Part shown: piece by piece, positions 12,909 to 32,726 of the stretch
Layout of the letters: each line of letters begins with the position of its first letter
How positions within the stretch are numbered: the stretch's first letter is position 1
Source: Ignelater luminosus
Taxonomy: Eukaryota > Arthropoda > Insecta > Coleoptera > Elateridae
Assembly: GCA_011009095.1 (NCBI GenBank)
Contig: VTPC01091296.1
Location: 4,543 to 68,542 of the forward strand
Direction: 5' to 3'
DNA: 64,000 bases
Notes under the pieces: model-generated
Told to the model about the DNA's origin: nothing
The model's input: only the letters and a program-made list of their open reading frames with translations
Database searches by the model: none
Position numbers and translations under genes: made by a program

Positions 12909-13340
12909 TTATTTATGATAAACGCTAAAACAATCAAAGCAAAAATGAAGATTTTCATCACAATTGACACAATATGTGGTAACTTTGGACACTTTGTTTT
13001 TTGATATAAGTCCTTTTAGTTTCTTAGCATAACACCCTTTACAATACCATCTTACTTTGTGAGCTACACCTTCTTTTTTCTTCAGTACATGAATTTCACG
13101 ATTTTTACTGCCGTTTCTTGGTGTTGTTGGTTTGTTTGCTGACTTGTTTTCTGCAAACATTAAACTCTCAACAATATTTTCCTTGAATTCTGTAATAAGA
13201 CATTGACTTATTGCTTAGAGCCTTATGGAGAAAATGGGTATTTACTAACGCAGTACCAAATATCAGTTCAATGGCAATTTTCCTGTACCAGACATAAAAA
13301 GACCTTTTCAAAATTATTTTAACAGCTCTTAACATTTGCA
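12909..13340 (-). pseudogene. C-terminal piece of a piggyBac-type transposase
   Basis: In broken frames, the upstream part reads like SFYVWYRKIAIELIFGTALVN, matching the end of the piggyBac catalytic domain (W-Y-K-K...L-x-D-x-A-x-V-N-A). The downstream open frame (12909-13160) ends in a cysteine-rich module, CKGCYAKK...TTYCVNCDENLHFCFDCF with a final H. This is the CX2C / CX2C / CX2CXXXXH zinc-finger-like tail typical of piggyBac transposases. The N-terminal and first catalytic Asp regions are absent. The polypeptide cannot be active. Confidence 0.75.
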
Positions 13341-13675
13341 ATTTTTATAAGGGGTCAGTTTATTTTCGTATTTCGGTACATTGACATCTAAAAAATATCA
13401 ATTCACAGTCGATTTCAGAATTTTGTATTCTACAATATTCATAAACCATAAATCCCCGTAATTACCACTAACATTGTCATTTGAAACTTACAACAACAAA
13501 GATAGACATAATTTACAGAGAATTGTTTAGTAATAATCAATTTTAAAAATTCTTTTTTCATCTACTAAATGTAAATTAGAATATTTGACTAAAACTGATA
13601 ACACTCTACCTAAGGAACTTTCATAAGGGCTAATTACTCTAAGATGAATATTTTAGAAAATATGACAAAGTAAAA

Positions 13676-13720
13676 TGAGCCCCGGGTCCACTGGACCCAC
13701 CTTGACCAGATAAGGGTTAA
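13676..13720. repeat. piggyBac-style tip nested inside the larger element
   Basis: Read on the minus strand from TTAA at 13717-13720 the sequence is CCCTTATCTGGTCAAGGTGG, followed by the 13-bp palindrome GGTCCACTGGACC. TTAA plus CCCTT is the classic start of a piggyBac-family element. No matching partner tip is visible at a sensible distance. It may be a solo end left by rearrangement, or an internal feature of the outer element. Confidence 0.4.
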
Positions 13721-14245
13721 GATATATTACATTTTGAACACAAGAAAATAACAATACTTACCATCGCTAAATTGTGATACAGTCTTTGCAAGTTTTAAAA
13801 TGCGTTTTGTACGTTGACTCATAATAAAACAGCCCAACATGAAACACCACTTTTTTAGCACATCCCAAATGATTTGATGTTTACTAACGGAATGATAACG
13901 CAAGAATTCAAAAGGCAACAAGGACCTTTAATGGGACCGCTGTGGCTTGTGTGGAATATTATTCCAATTCTGCCATGGCGGTCCCAGAGGCCCACTAAAA
14001 CAAATTTGGAAAAAAAAACACTTTGGATGACATTTATGTGTTAATTTGAGGTTCAACAATTAAAATAAAACAAAAAATTATCTTGGCCCAGGGGGTATTT
14101 TTCTCATCATTTACTGGCGTTTAATGTGTTAATTGTAGAGTCTATACTTTATTGCTGTGTTGAATATAATCATTTTGTAAATACGCCAAGCAGGAATTAC
14201 ACTTCTTTCATTTAATGAGAGCAAGTTTGTTTAAATTGATATGTA

Positions 14246-15120
14246 CAGGGTGTTTCAAATTCAAGCTTAAGCATGGAAATCTCGCTTATTATAAGAGATA
14301 GAGCCTAGGACACCACATTTGATAAGATTTTCCACACTGTTTTTAACAATATGAAACACTCCATAGCTAACTTGATTTACAAAATCAGTATAAAATAAAA
14401 TTGGTAAAAAGTTTTAAATATCTACGTTACTTAAATCCTATTGACTATTGACCAGCCCTCGTTCTTTATAACCAATTTGCATCTTTTTAGCAAGGAATTC
14501 ACCAGTTTCCCTAACTCCTTCAAAATAAAGTGATGCCAAGCTTGAACTAGAAGTTTGATTAATTCCATTTTTGTTGTGGGTTTCCATTTAGATATGGCAC
14601 TTGCTATCCTTGGCTATAAGTTTTCTATGGGACTGAGATCAGGGGATTGTACTATTAATTATATTGGTAGTCATCCTGGATTGAATTAGTTTTGCCCTAT
14701 GGCAAGGAGCATGGAAAATAAAATCTTCTCCAATCAAGTCTAGGCAACATCTTATTGCGACAATTGTCATCCTAGATGTGATATGTAATCAATCAATGTT
14801 TTACGCAGACATGCAAGCCCTATACCATGACAGTGGTTGGATGCTTAGTTGTAGGAGTATTTTGGTGAAGATTCTTCTTCTAGAAATCTTTTAACATATG
14901 TATTTTCGACAGATTTGTTACCTTCTGTGGTCCAGTTTGTAGGTTCTTTAGCCCACTGCAGATGAAAGTGGTGGTTTCTTCCATGATCTACACCCCCATC
15001 GTCCATAACCAAAGCACTCTGCCTTATAGTGGAAGCACACACTAACATTGGTAGCTTCACCCCATAACTTGGTTAATTCAGTGACTTGTTTTTCTTAGGA
15101 CAGCATCATTCCATGGTTAC
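14246..15120 (-). pseudogene. Degraded Tc1-like transposon
   Basis: The left tip CAGGGTGTTTCAAATTCAAG abuts TA (14244-14245). On the minus strand, broken frames contain the Tc1 DDE core: QSPDLSPIENL near 14,640 (third catalytic region with the Glu), and the C-terminal QAWHHFILKELGKLVNSLLK with RCKLVIKNEG near 14,480-14,540. A further open piece at 14845-15060 corresponds to the region before the second catalytic Asp. Multiple stops are present and no right TIR was found, so the copy is old and probably truncated on the right. Confidence 0.7.
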
Positions 15121-16737
15121 TCACTACACTGTCAAGAATTTTTCCCGTTTCAACATACTTCTCAATAACTTAAATAACTGAAGACTGATTACACTTAAAG
15201 GGAATCACAACACAAAAATCACAATTTATTTTTTAACATATTTTTGTAGGTCATTGAAATGGAATTTGAATGGTCTAAGTCCCGTTGCAATACTCGGAAT
15301 AGTTATGTCAATATTGCTGTTTAAATATTTGAGTGTGACGTCAAACTGCGAGACGGCTGTGTTGTGTCTATCTGCAGCATTGTATCAGGAACTGATTTAT
15401 TGCAGTCTTAGTTCAAGTTACACGTTGTGACAAATACATGTCAATTCCGTTATATTATGTGGATTATTTCAGTAAGCATTTAAGACTGTTACCGTAAATA
15501 TATAAGGGTGAAATATTCATATTTTAAATCTTCAATTTTAACCAATAAACCTTTATAAATTTAAACCCAGTGTCCAAATTAAAATGTGTTTGTTTATTTT
15601 TAGAATATTTGTTTTATTTTAAAATGAATTCAAACCTGTTCGTGAGAATTTTCAAGAAGCAAGTAATTCTAATAAATAACAAATATTAAACACCACAGTA
15701 AGAACAAGACAGATTAAGTGGTGTAAATGCAGGAATTGTAGATGACTGATGAAGAAAGCATGTGTTGTGTTGAAAAACGGTCAGTGGAAAAAGTGCCCCC
15801 AGTTTTCAAAACTAATCTTACTCGTAAGTAAAGACCTATGCAGTAAGCTAGACATATAATCTTGGTTTAAAAACAAAAATCCGTTTTAAGAAACAATTGG
15901 TAACTGCAGAAAATGTTTTAAACAAAACTTGGCACTATGTAGCACCTATATAAACAATTCCCTGCGTGATAAATTCATGAACATTTGCAGCATTCTAGCC
16001 ACATAGCAAATTGTTTTGGGGAATGATTCCAGTTTGGAAATTTATAAAAGAATTCTCTTTTCTCAATTGTTTTTATTCTTTGAACTATTTCTACAACTGT
16101 ACATTCTAAAGGCAGGCACTTTTAAATTAAGTTTAAAACGTAATCTAAAAAACTGCTTGTAAAAACACCAGCAAATGTGAATGCAGTGCGCCAATGCATA
16201 TAAAAGTCGAGCATCTGCAGTTTGATGTCACACACATTTTGATTATTGCTCATAACCCCTTATCTTATCAGATAAAGTTCCGAGAGATTACACACAAATA
16301 TAAATACCTGACAACTTCAATTTGAGACAAACTTTGACGACTATTTCATGACTAGAGACACCTTCTTTATGATGAAAAATAATTTTTCATTGATAATTTC
16401 ATCTGATAATTGTTTATTTCTTCTGGGACACCATTTTGTAACTTTTGACAAAATTAATAAGTCAAATGAATTTTAAAAGTCATTACTCATTACATACTTA
16501 CAACATATCATACAACTTTTTTGTCCGATACAGGATTAAACAGCTAGAATTTAAATTCATATTTATTTTCAATCACGTCACACCGAGGGCCGTATACTCC
16601 GTCAGTTCTTAAACGAAGATGCATATTCTAGTAACATAAAGTAAAATATGAGGGCAACGCTGAAAATTCTTGAATAAAAGAAAATTACTATAGATACAAC
16701 AAAAATTTATTTATAATTTTTCAAAGTATTCTTCCTC
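15121..16737. other. Gene-free spacer
   Basis: No coding region or element with recognisable ends. A TATAAAAG motif at about 16,200 and a 27-codon open frame at 15,741 with a good splice donor after it are noted but unsupported. The right part runs into the mariner remnant. Confidence 0.4.
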
Positions 16738-17690
16738 GTGCTCAATACATTTGTTCATGCAGCAAAACCACTTAGAGACAGAATTGCCTCCTCCATTTGC
16801 TTAACAAATGCTGCTATTGCTTCTTCTGGAGGTGAAGATGTGCGTCCACAAATTTTCTTTTTTACCTCTGGGAAAAGGAAAAAGTCGCAGGGGGCTAAAT
16901 CTGGATTGTACAGTGGATGTCCTACCAATTTGACTCTTGATCTTTCCAGAAATTCACGGGTTCGAGCAGCAGAATGGGCAGTGGCATTGTCATGGTGTAA
17001 ACAAATTCCTCGCAAACCAGCTTTTGGTCGGATTTCTTTAATTTCTTGAAATATTTTGGGTAAACATTGGGTAATGTACCACTCACTATTAACGGTTCTT
17101 TGATCCTCTAAAGTGATTGTGGCCACATGACCACTCACAGAAAAAAAATAAGCAACCATTTTTTTCCTACACTTCGTGCTCGTTTAATTTTCGTTGGTGG
17201 TTCTTCGTCTGAAAACACCCAAACTGTCGATTGGGTCTTTAATTCTGGGTCAATCCAAGACTTATCCCCAGTAATGATGTCAAAAATTCGCTTGGATGAA
17301 CCATTTTGATAATCTTCAATCATTTTTTGGCACCATTCCATATGTGCATTTTTTTTGTTCGTTAGACAGAAGTTTGGGGACCTAACACGAAACAAGCTTA
17401 CGAACACCTAAGTGTTCGCGTAAGATTTTATTTACTGCTGCCGAACCAATATTTAAACTCGTCTGTATCACACAATAACTAATTCATCTGTCTTGATTTA
17501 CAAGATTCCTCACCCTGATGATTCATCAGTAACTGCAATTGATGGCCGACCATTGCGCTTTTCCTCATCATTTAACGATTTTCTATCACGTTTAAATTCG
17601 GCATACCAACCAAAAATCGTTGAGCATGATGGAGAAGACTCAGGAAATGCTGTTGACAATCTTTCCAAGCACTATTGTTGATTTGCTACT
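16738..17690 (-). pseudogene. Mariner (DD34D) transposase, broken
   Basis: The minus strand covers most of a mariner transposase in several frames. The N-terminal part reads SLNDEEKRNGRPSIAVTDES (near 17,560). The linker carries ...VNKILREHLGVRKLV. The first catalytic block is IITGDKSWI, the tryptophan block is WVFSDEEPPTKIKRARSVGK, the second block is LHHDNATAHSA and the third is YNPDLAPCDFFLFP. Thirty-four residues separate the second and third Asp, the mariner DD34D signature. Several frame breaks and stops make it non-functional. The two longest open pieces are 16755-17159 and 17135-17407. TIRs were not resolved. Confidence 0.88.
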
Positions 17691-18068
17691 TAAATCGTAA
17701 TCTCTTGCATTCTGCAGTGCATTCAATGTCAATATGAGTATTGGAACGATTAAACAAGCTTTTTAGTAATAAATAAAAATAATATGATCAACACTGAGGT
17801 TGTATCTGTGAAAATATTCTGTGTGCTGAGAAAGACTGAATGAGATACGAATTTTCCTTTTGGTCTTTGAATTATCTATAAATAATTGCACAATATTTAA
17901 TCATAGCTAAACCTTGAGCTACTTAAAAGTAGTTCAGCTTAAGCCATTTTTAGAAGCTTGTAGCTATAGCTCAGCGAATTCTTAAAGGCAGTAGTTGCAG
18001 CTTAGTTACTTTTATCAAGTAGCTTGGCCAGCTCTGCAGACAAGACTTCTACTTAGAACAATGGTATA
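17691..18068. other. Spacer with AGCTACTT-type repeat remnants
   Basis: Around 17,900-18,060 the words AGCTACTT, AGTAGTTCAGCT and AAGTAGCTTGG recur in both orientations. This suggests the worn subterminal repeats of a hAT-type MITE. Ends and target duplication could not be fixed. Confidence 0.3.
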
Positions 18069-18228
18069 CAGTAAAACCTCCTATTATAAACACTTCCTAT
18101 AAGCGGACAAATCTTATAGTACCAAGGTATTACTAGGACATGCTAAATGATCTCTTTTAACAGGATGCTCCTAACAAATGGACAAAAAGTCTAGAACTGA
18201 CCGTACTTGCTTATTGGAGACCTTACTG
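18069..18228. repeat. pogo/Tigger-like MITE (160 bp)
   Basis: It begins CAGTAAAACCTCCTATTATA after TA (18067-18068) and ends GGAGACCTTACTG before TA (18229-18230). CAGTRAAACCTC...GGACA with an inverted GAGACCTTACTG is the characteristic terminus of pogo/Tigger elements of the Tc1/mariner superfamily. The interior is non-coding. Confidence 0.65.
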
Positions 18229-18549
18229 TATTGAGAAAGCAAAACTCTTGTTTAGACTAACTCTGAAACTACTTCTCTGCAACGAGACTAGAATAAACCT
18301 GTGTGTACTTACTCCAAGATTTTTCAAAGCAATCAGATCAATATTTAATAATATAGTAAATGGTAATTTAGAAAGGAAAGCAAATTATTAAATAATTTAT
18401 CCCCAATATTATGTAAAAATATTTATTATATGATCATTCATTTGATGAAATACTTTAAAAATTTTAAACTTACATGTATAAAAAAGATTTAGAAAAGCAT
18501 TCACAGTCTAGAAATAATACTTTTATCACATAAAATTAAAATTAAGCTT

Positions 18550-27069
<8,520 letters not shown>

Positions 27070-28547
27070 GTTGGTTGGTAATAATAATAATAATAACAAT
27101 GGCAAATAGACTTACTAATAAAGTATCAAGATATTTTTAAACAAATTCACTACATTATTTATAAAAACAAACAAAACTCACACTTAAAACCATTAGGAAA
27201 AACCCACCACAAGTTTTAAAATCTGACCAATCTCGCAAGATCTATAAATGACGGTCATTGACAGCTCAACTATCTACAATCAACTCTTCTATTATCTTCT
27301 ACTATAACGTACTATACTAATAAAAAACAGCTGACAGAATATCCAGAATATCAACAGGAAAATGATTAATAAATGTTTTGTAGGGGAATCACTATTCGGA
27401 AGTTAATAATTATTCACTTTTCTGCTTTTCATTGTTGTAATGATGATGTGTTAAAAAAGTTTCACGAGGTTCGCGTCAAGTTAATTATTATACTTTATTC
27501 TATAAATGGCTAAAAAAGTTGTTAGTACCGTTAGTACTATTGTTGAAATTTACGTAAAATATTTACAATAGTCAATGGAACATGATGTTTTAAATAATGT
27601 GCAAAATAAATAATGTACCAACCGGTATCACAAACGAATACGATTCGTACATAACCTCATTTAAACTTGTCAGTGTCAATGTCAGCGTAAAAAGTTGACA
27701 ATCGTTTTCATTAAAAAAGCACAAAAAGAGAAAAGATAGTCTGAAGATTACACTACTAAAAAATTGAAAACGTCGTATTAAAACTGAAATCCTAGGAATT
27801 TTTTTGTATTTTTCGCTTTTATTAATAAAATAATGAATACAACACATATTATTCCAAAAAGAATTATGAATGACTATAAATAATATTGTTTTTAGTATCT
27901 GTATGTGTATCTCAAAAATTATTTATTTATTGCGTTATTAAATATGTAAGTACAAAAATCTACAATGGATATAATCATGGAATAATTCTAGTTTAGGTAC
28001 TGAAAAAGAACTTTACAACTGTAACTTGCAACAGAGGAAAAATAACATTTTGACAAGCCATCTGCCAAGTGGAAAAAAATTAAAACTGCTTAGGTCATAA
28101 TCAATTAGGTCCCTGTCAGTAGTAACTATGCTTAACATCAGCCTACTACAGATAGATGCAGAACCAAGCAAGTTATTCTAGGTTGCAGTTCTTATAAAAC
28201 TCCATATTAACTGAATATTTATTAGAATTTCTCAGCTCTTAATAGTTCTATTGAGTGAGAAAAAAAAGTTTAAAAAGGCATTAATCAATAGCTAAGTGAG
28301 AATCTTCTTTTTTCTTTTAAATTCTTTATGATTAAAGGAGAAAATTAAAAGGAAATATCAAAAAAACTGTTAGAATTTATTACTTTAAGGACTAAACTAA
28401 AATCGATCCAAATAATTAATCAACAAATTATTCTGAAAATTTATTCTAAGTGAATCAAAAGCATACAGGTATTATCTTAAAGTAATCAATAGTATTATAT
28501 GAATTAGCAATAAACATATAAAATTTAAATTTATAATTGTATAAAAA
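27070..28547. other. NSMAF upstream / PSMA7 downstream spacer
   Basis: Holds the 5' flank of NSMAF. A short (TAA)n tract starts about 10 bp from the start codon on the upstream side (27,080-27,102). The spacer also holds the 3' flank of PSMA7, with an AATAAA on the minus strand near 28,441. No other coding sequence recognised. Confidence 0.5.
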
Positions 28548-29354
28548 TCATTTTTTCTGCTTCTTCTTTTCAACCTCCTCTTCTTTTTCTTTTTCAATCA
28601 TATTAACATAATGTTCAATTGTTTTACCATCCATCATCACTAATGGTTCACCACGTCGCATTACTGCAATTTCCAAATTCTTCTGTCCAGATTGAACCAC
28701 TTCTAAAAGTGCTCGAATTGCAAGTTTTATAGTACCCTGCTCAGATGATACTTCTTCATCTGTATAATATTTTTCTAAAAATTCACGAACTGTTTTAGCT
28801 GAACGACCAGTTGCATTCGCTTTCCATTCGTAATAAATGCCAGATGGTTCAGTTTGATATAAATGAGGTGATCCATCATAATCAAAGCCGCCAATAAGGC
28901 ATGACATGCCAAATGGACGTCTGCCATTGCTTTGTGTGTATTTCTGTTTCAAGCTTGCAATATAACGTGTTATGTATTCTAAGGTAACAGGATCTTCCAC
29001 GGTTAGTTTGTGAGATTGACATTCAACTTGAGCACGATTTATTAGTATTCTTGCATCTGCAGTAAGACCAGCAAACGCCATGACTACATGATCGTCCAGT
29101 AAACATATCTTTCGAACTGTTCTTTCTTCTTGTAGTTTTGCTACAGATTTTTTCTCAACACCCAAGACAACAACATCTGTACCACGAACACCTACCTGTA
29201 ATGTTAAAACAAGTAATAGTATCGTACATTATTAAGAATGAATAATATTTACCGCTGTTGAACCTTTTCTCACTGCTTCTTGGGCATACTCAACTTGCAG
29301 TAAATGGCCATCTGGAGAAAATACTGTAATAGCACGATCGTAGCGAGCAGACAT
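28548..29354 (-). CDS. PSMA7: Proteasome subunit alpha type-7 (alpha-4 ring position)
   Basis: Structural alpha-ring subunit of the 20S proteasome. Two exons: 29354-29253 (34 codons) and 29195-28548 (215 codons plus stop), with a GT/AG intron of 57 bp. The product is 249 aa (human PSMA7 is 248). The N terminus carries the proteasome alpha signature: [20 protein letters not shown] at residues 5-24, then [15 protein letters not shown]. The body is collinear with PSMA7 throughout ([40 protein letters not shown]). The C terminus ends in a basic/acidic [15 protein letters not shown] tail, typical of insect copies. The ATG at 29354 is the only one that gives the full signature. It is divergent from Catsup with 608 bp between the start codons. 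Confidence 0.97.
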
Positions 29355-29962
29355 ATCTGAATCTTAAATTTTATATAAATCTTATACTTTTAAAATTAGA
29401 AACTCCAACCTCACAAGTCACAATTTATTTTGCCTTGTAATCTTCTTCTTGATTTCAAAGAGGTTAGGTTTTAGGAGGGGTATTGCATTCTTTTCTGATT
29501 GGCCAATTCGTATATCGGCAGTATGGGCAGTATCCGATAATTTAGAAAGTCAAATATGTAAAATAAAATTTTATCTAGTAATGTACATTTTAATTCAAGA
29601 TAGTATTTGAGAAATGCGGTATTTAACTAAGTAAAATAAAAAAGGTGTTATATGAGATTCGTGGTAAATAATGTTACATTTTGTCACAAAAGATGCTGAC
29701 TTATTGAACGGAACCAGTGTTATTCTTGTAAAGTTGTGAATGTGATTTCGTTGGTATTGGTCGAAAAAGAAAGTGGACGTGGATTTCGGGTTTTTTGACG
29801 TTACAAATGTAAAAAGGTTGAATGTAAAGATAAAGTGCAGTTTTGTGTTTTTTAAATCCTCGTTAATATCTATTATATAATACCTGTTAGGGATGAAAAA
29901 GTAACTCCATAGTATACATCACATTAATTTAAATCGTTTGTCTTACTAATTTCATCTTAAAG
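29355..29962. promoter_or_regulatory. Shared upstream region of PSMA7 and Catsup
   Basis: A 608-bp gap between two divergently transcribed housekeeping genes. It must hold both promoters and both 5' UTRs. I see no TATA box in a convincing position for either gene, as is common for housekeeping promoters. Bidirectionality is inferred from layout only. Confidence 0.45.
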
Positions 29963-31147
29963 ATGATGGGTTCCAAATGCTCTTATCTACTTTTCATCAT
30001 ATGGTGTACACTACTTATATCCAGTTGTAGGACTCATTCACATAGCCATTCGCATCACGACCATGATAGTCACGAGCCTCCTTCCTTTAAATATTCACGA
30101 GAAGCCAACGAAAGAGCTCATCATCAAGCTCAACATAGCGCTAAACATGTTCATGAAGAACACAAACAATCTAAACAAGCTTCTAATAATGATATTTGGC
30201 TATATGCAATGGGTTCTACTCTTTTAATAAGTGCAGCACCAGTAGTAATTTTATTTGTAGTACCACTTGATAACACTGAACAAAAAAAACCATTATTAAA
30301 GATTTTATTAGCATTTGCCTCTGGAGGGCTTCTAGGAGATGCATTTTTACATTTAATACCACATGCTACAATGCATGTAGATTCAGAACATGACCATTCT
30401 CATACTCATAGCCATGCACATGAAGATGATGAAAATCATGTGCACGATATGTCTGTTGGCTTCAATGTACTTTGTGGTATCTTAGTATTCTTGCTGGTGG
30501 AAAAAAGTGTTCGATTTATAAAAGGTGGTCATGGCCATTCACATAGTAAGAAAGAAGTAAATGATAAAACAGTAAAGAAGCCTGAAAAGAAAAGTGAAGA
30601 TGTGAAGAAAGATGAATCTGGAGATAATAAAGCTGTTAAAGAAAAGAAATCTAAGACGGATAGTAACAGTGAAAGCATATCTCATCCAGAAATCAAAGTT
30701 GCTGGTTATTTAAACTTAGCAGCAGATTTTTGCCATAATTTTACAGATGGACTAGCAATAGGTGCTTCTTATTTAGCAGGAAATAGTGTAGGTGTAGTTA
30801 CAACAATAACTATTTTACTTCATGAGGTGCCTCATGAAATAGGAGATTTTGCTATACTGGTACAATCAGGAGTGTCTAAGAAGAATGCCATGTTATTGCA
30901 GTTAACAACTGCAGTGGGAGCATTAGCGGGAACTGCTTTATCTTTGTGTGCCCAAGATGAATATGGTTTGTTAGCAGCCAATTGGATTTTACCTTTCACC
31001 GCTGGTGGTTTTATTTATATAGCTTTAGTGTCTGTTATTCCAGAATTATTAGAAGAAGAAAAGCCTAATTTAATTCAGACTATATTAGAATTATTAGCAA
31101 TGCTAGGAGGTGTATACATGATGGTTCTAATTGCAAAATATGAGTAA
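29963..31147 (+). CDS. Catsup: Catsup, ZIP7-type (SLC39A7) zinc transporter
   Basis: LIV-1 subfamily ZIP transporter that releases zinc from ER/Golgi to cytosol. In Drosophila, Catsup also restrains tyrosine hydroxylase activity. A single uninterrupted 394-codon frame. Residues 1-22 form a signal peptide ([14 protein letters not shown]). His-rich lumenal stretches lie at 25-37, 53-67 and 143-161, with a fourth at 190-195. Transmembrane segments begin at ~79, ~112, ~166, ~247, ~276, ~308, ~340 and ~373. The metal-site motifs HNFTDG (258-263) and [10 protein letters not shown] (287-296) are intact; the sequence [18 protein letters not shown] separates it from ZIP13. Drosophila Catsup is somewhat longer (449). 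The upstream ATG (29963) is followed at once by a second; both give the same protein. AATAAA lies at 31170. No introns, which is notable beside intron-bearing neighbours. Confidence 0.96.
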   Translation: MMGSKCSYLLFIIWCTLLISSCRTHSHSHSHHDHDSHEPPSFKYSREANERAHHQAQHSAKHVHEEHKQSKQASNNDIWLYAMGSTLLISAAPVVILFVVPLDNTEQKKPLLKILLAFASGGLLGDAFLHLIPHATMHVDSEHDHSHTHSHAHEDDENHVHDMSVGFNVLCGILVFLLVEKSVRFIKGGHGHSHSKKEVNDKTVKKPEKKSEDVKKDESGDNKAVKEKKSKTDSNSESISHPEIKVAGYLNLAADFCHNFTDGLAIGASYLAGNSVGVVTTITILLHEVPHEIGDFAILVQSGVSKKNAMLLQLTTAVGALAGTALSLCAQDEYGLLAANWILPFTAGGFIYIALVSVIPELLEEEKPNLIQTILELLAMLGGVYMMVLIAKYE

Positions 31148-31411
31148 ATTTAAAAGTATACATTAAGTAAATAAATGTGAAGATTGTTTTTATTAGTCAA
31201 AATGTGTAATTCCGTAAGTTTACTTGAAATTCCTAGAAAGTTTCTGATAAAACTGAATTTATTAAGTACTAATGGCTAAAAGTAACTTTTAATTCATAAA
31301 TTTTAAATTAAACTTTAAAATAGTAAATAGGTACAGTAAATATTACATTACTTTATTAAATCTGCTATTTTTTTACATATATACATGAATAAATATTGAA
31401 CTGATTGTGAA
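31148..31411. terminator. Convergent 3' ends of Catsup (+) and TTC19 (-)
   Basis: The 264-bp gap between the two stop codons holds AATAAA on the plus strand at about 31170 (for Catsup) and, on the minus strand, AATAAA at about 31,352-31,357 (for TTC19). Transcripts may overlap slightly or end close together. Confidence 0.55.
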
Positions 31412-32587
31412 CTAGCTTTTATTAATCTTAATCTGTTCAAAGCAGTAATTGGCTTGCATTACAGATTCATCATTTTCATGGCGTTTACCTAAAATAAAGG
31501 AAAATGAAAATTTAGTGGCATGATTTTAAATTATTTACTTGATCGGCTACCTAAATGCCATGCTTCTTTACAATATTTCTCTGCTTGTTTAATAATTCCT
31601 TTTTGTAAATATATAAGTCCTAAATTTGCATGGACTACCCCTAAATGTGATTTGTCTTCTAATTTATTTCCTATTCCTATGGCTTCTAACAGACATCCCT
31701 GTGCACTTTCTATATCACCAGCTCGCCAGTTAGTAATTCCTAAATCATTAAGCAATAACATACTTTGTTCCGACTCTTTTCCCTTTGTATCTGAACAAGC
31801 AATGTAAGCTTCTTTTAAATGTTTTAAAGATTTCTCAACTTCACCCCGATCTAATAAAAATTGTGCATACCAATCTTGTATAACACTGTACAACATTTTG
31901 GCATCATATTCAATATTCTTTTTCTTGCCAATTTGCTCTAAGCACCAATTATAACCAATATCAGCTTTTTCATCTTCGGCTCTCAAATGGCAAATTCTAG
32001 CCAATTTTAAACTAATGTGAATCACCTAGAACATTTAATTATAGAAGTGATATTAATCGAGCTGTGATAATACTTACTTTCAAATCATCCTGGCTGATTC
32101 CTCCACTCAGCAACCTCTGTAAGACACTTACAAATAATTTTTCTGCTTTAGCAAGTTCATAACGATCAAATGCAACATTAGCCATTAAATCATAACAGTA
32201 TGTAATACCTTGTTCATTTTGTTGCTGTTGTGCTAGTCGTAAGGCGATATGCAGTAGCTGTTCGGCTTTATCATATTGTTCCCGTTTTCTAGATAGTACT
32301 GCACGTTTAAGTGTCATTATTAATTCTGATTCTTTTTCTTCATCTTCATCGATAAAGCCCAACCAGCCTAAAATGCTTAAGGCAAGAAAAGATCTTACAG
32401 GTACAAGTTTGCGAATACAACTTCTTGGATTTCTTGAACATAAATTATATAACCTAACATTTGCAACAACCGGCGTAGAACATAATTTAATCGATTGATT
32501 TACATACTGCTTCAAAAAGCTTTTATTACAGTAATATGATACAAATTTACACGATCTATACAACTTAAACATTGTAATTTTACACAA
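31412..32587 (-). CDS. TTC19: TTC19, mitochondrial tetratricopeptide repeat protein 19
   Basis: Inner-membrane factor needed for turnover of Rieske (UQCRFS1) fragments and so for complex III integrity. Three exons: 32587-32078, 32025-31551 and 31488-31412, with GT/AG borders and frame kept; 353 aa (human about 380). The N terminus is basic and Cys/Ser-rich, consistent with a mitochondrial presequence. A short hydrophobic stretch FLALSILGWLGF lies at about 67-78, followed by an acidic EDEEKE linker as in the family. TPR helices follow (LKRAVLSRKREQYDKAEQLL; ALRLAQQQQNEQGITYCYDL, then MANVAF). The last exon gives GKRHENDESVMQANYCFEQI. The start may be Met1 (32587) or Met6 (32572); both keep the presequence. 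Confidence 0.92.
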
Positions 32588-32726
32588 ATTTAAAATATTC
32601 TTGCATCAATATTTGTAAATTTGTAATGATTGAATGCGAGAATTACCAACAGATGTCTCCCTATGTAATAACTTTTATTGTGGCGCGAAAACAAATTTGA
32701 ATACAAAATAGTATTTCATCAATAAA

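Larger units (their letters stand above)
12471..14132. mobile_element. piggyBac-like element remnant with TTAA target duplication
   Basis: TTAA lies at both borders (12471-12474 and 14129-14132). Just inside are inverted tips CACGTTAAACGCCA and, inverted, CACATTAAACGCCA (one mismatch in 14). The subterminal regions share GC-rich words: GGACCGCTGTGGCTTGT-like at about 12,628 and 13,930, and CCACGGCGGTC-like near 12,530 and, inverted, near 13,975. The minus strand inside encodes only the C-terminal part of a piggyBac-type transposase (12909-~13,340). The catalytic part is missing, so the copy is internally deleted and non-autonomous. Confidence 0.8.

Noticed and set aside
12909-13160. Cys-rich minus-strand ORF as a small host zinc-finger gene
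   Set aside because: Its arrangement is the piggyBac tail, it has piggyBac catalytic-domain debris just upstream and it lies between TTAA-bounded tips.
15741-15830. 27-codon open frame MTDEESMCCVEKRSVEKVPP... ending at a GTAAGT donor, preceded by TTGTAG
   Set aside because: Looks like a first exon, but no downstream exon, homology or continuation can be found; the next kilobases are transposon remnants.
16196-16225. TATAAAAG with an initiator-like site 25 bp downstream
   Set aside because: No gene follows in either direction within reach; expected by chance in AT-rich DNA.
17900-18060. AGCTACTT-rich patch as a bounded hAT MITE
   Set aside because: The repeats are suggestive, but no terminal pair or 8-bp duplication could be found, so it is listed only as spacer content.
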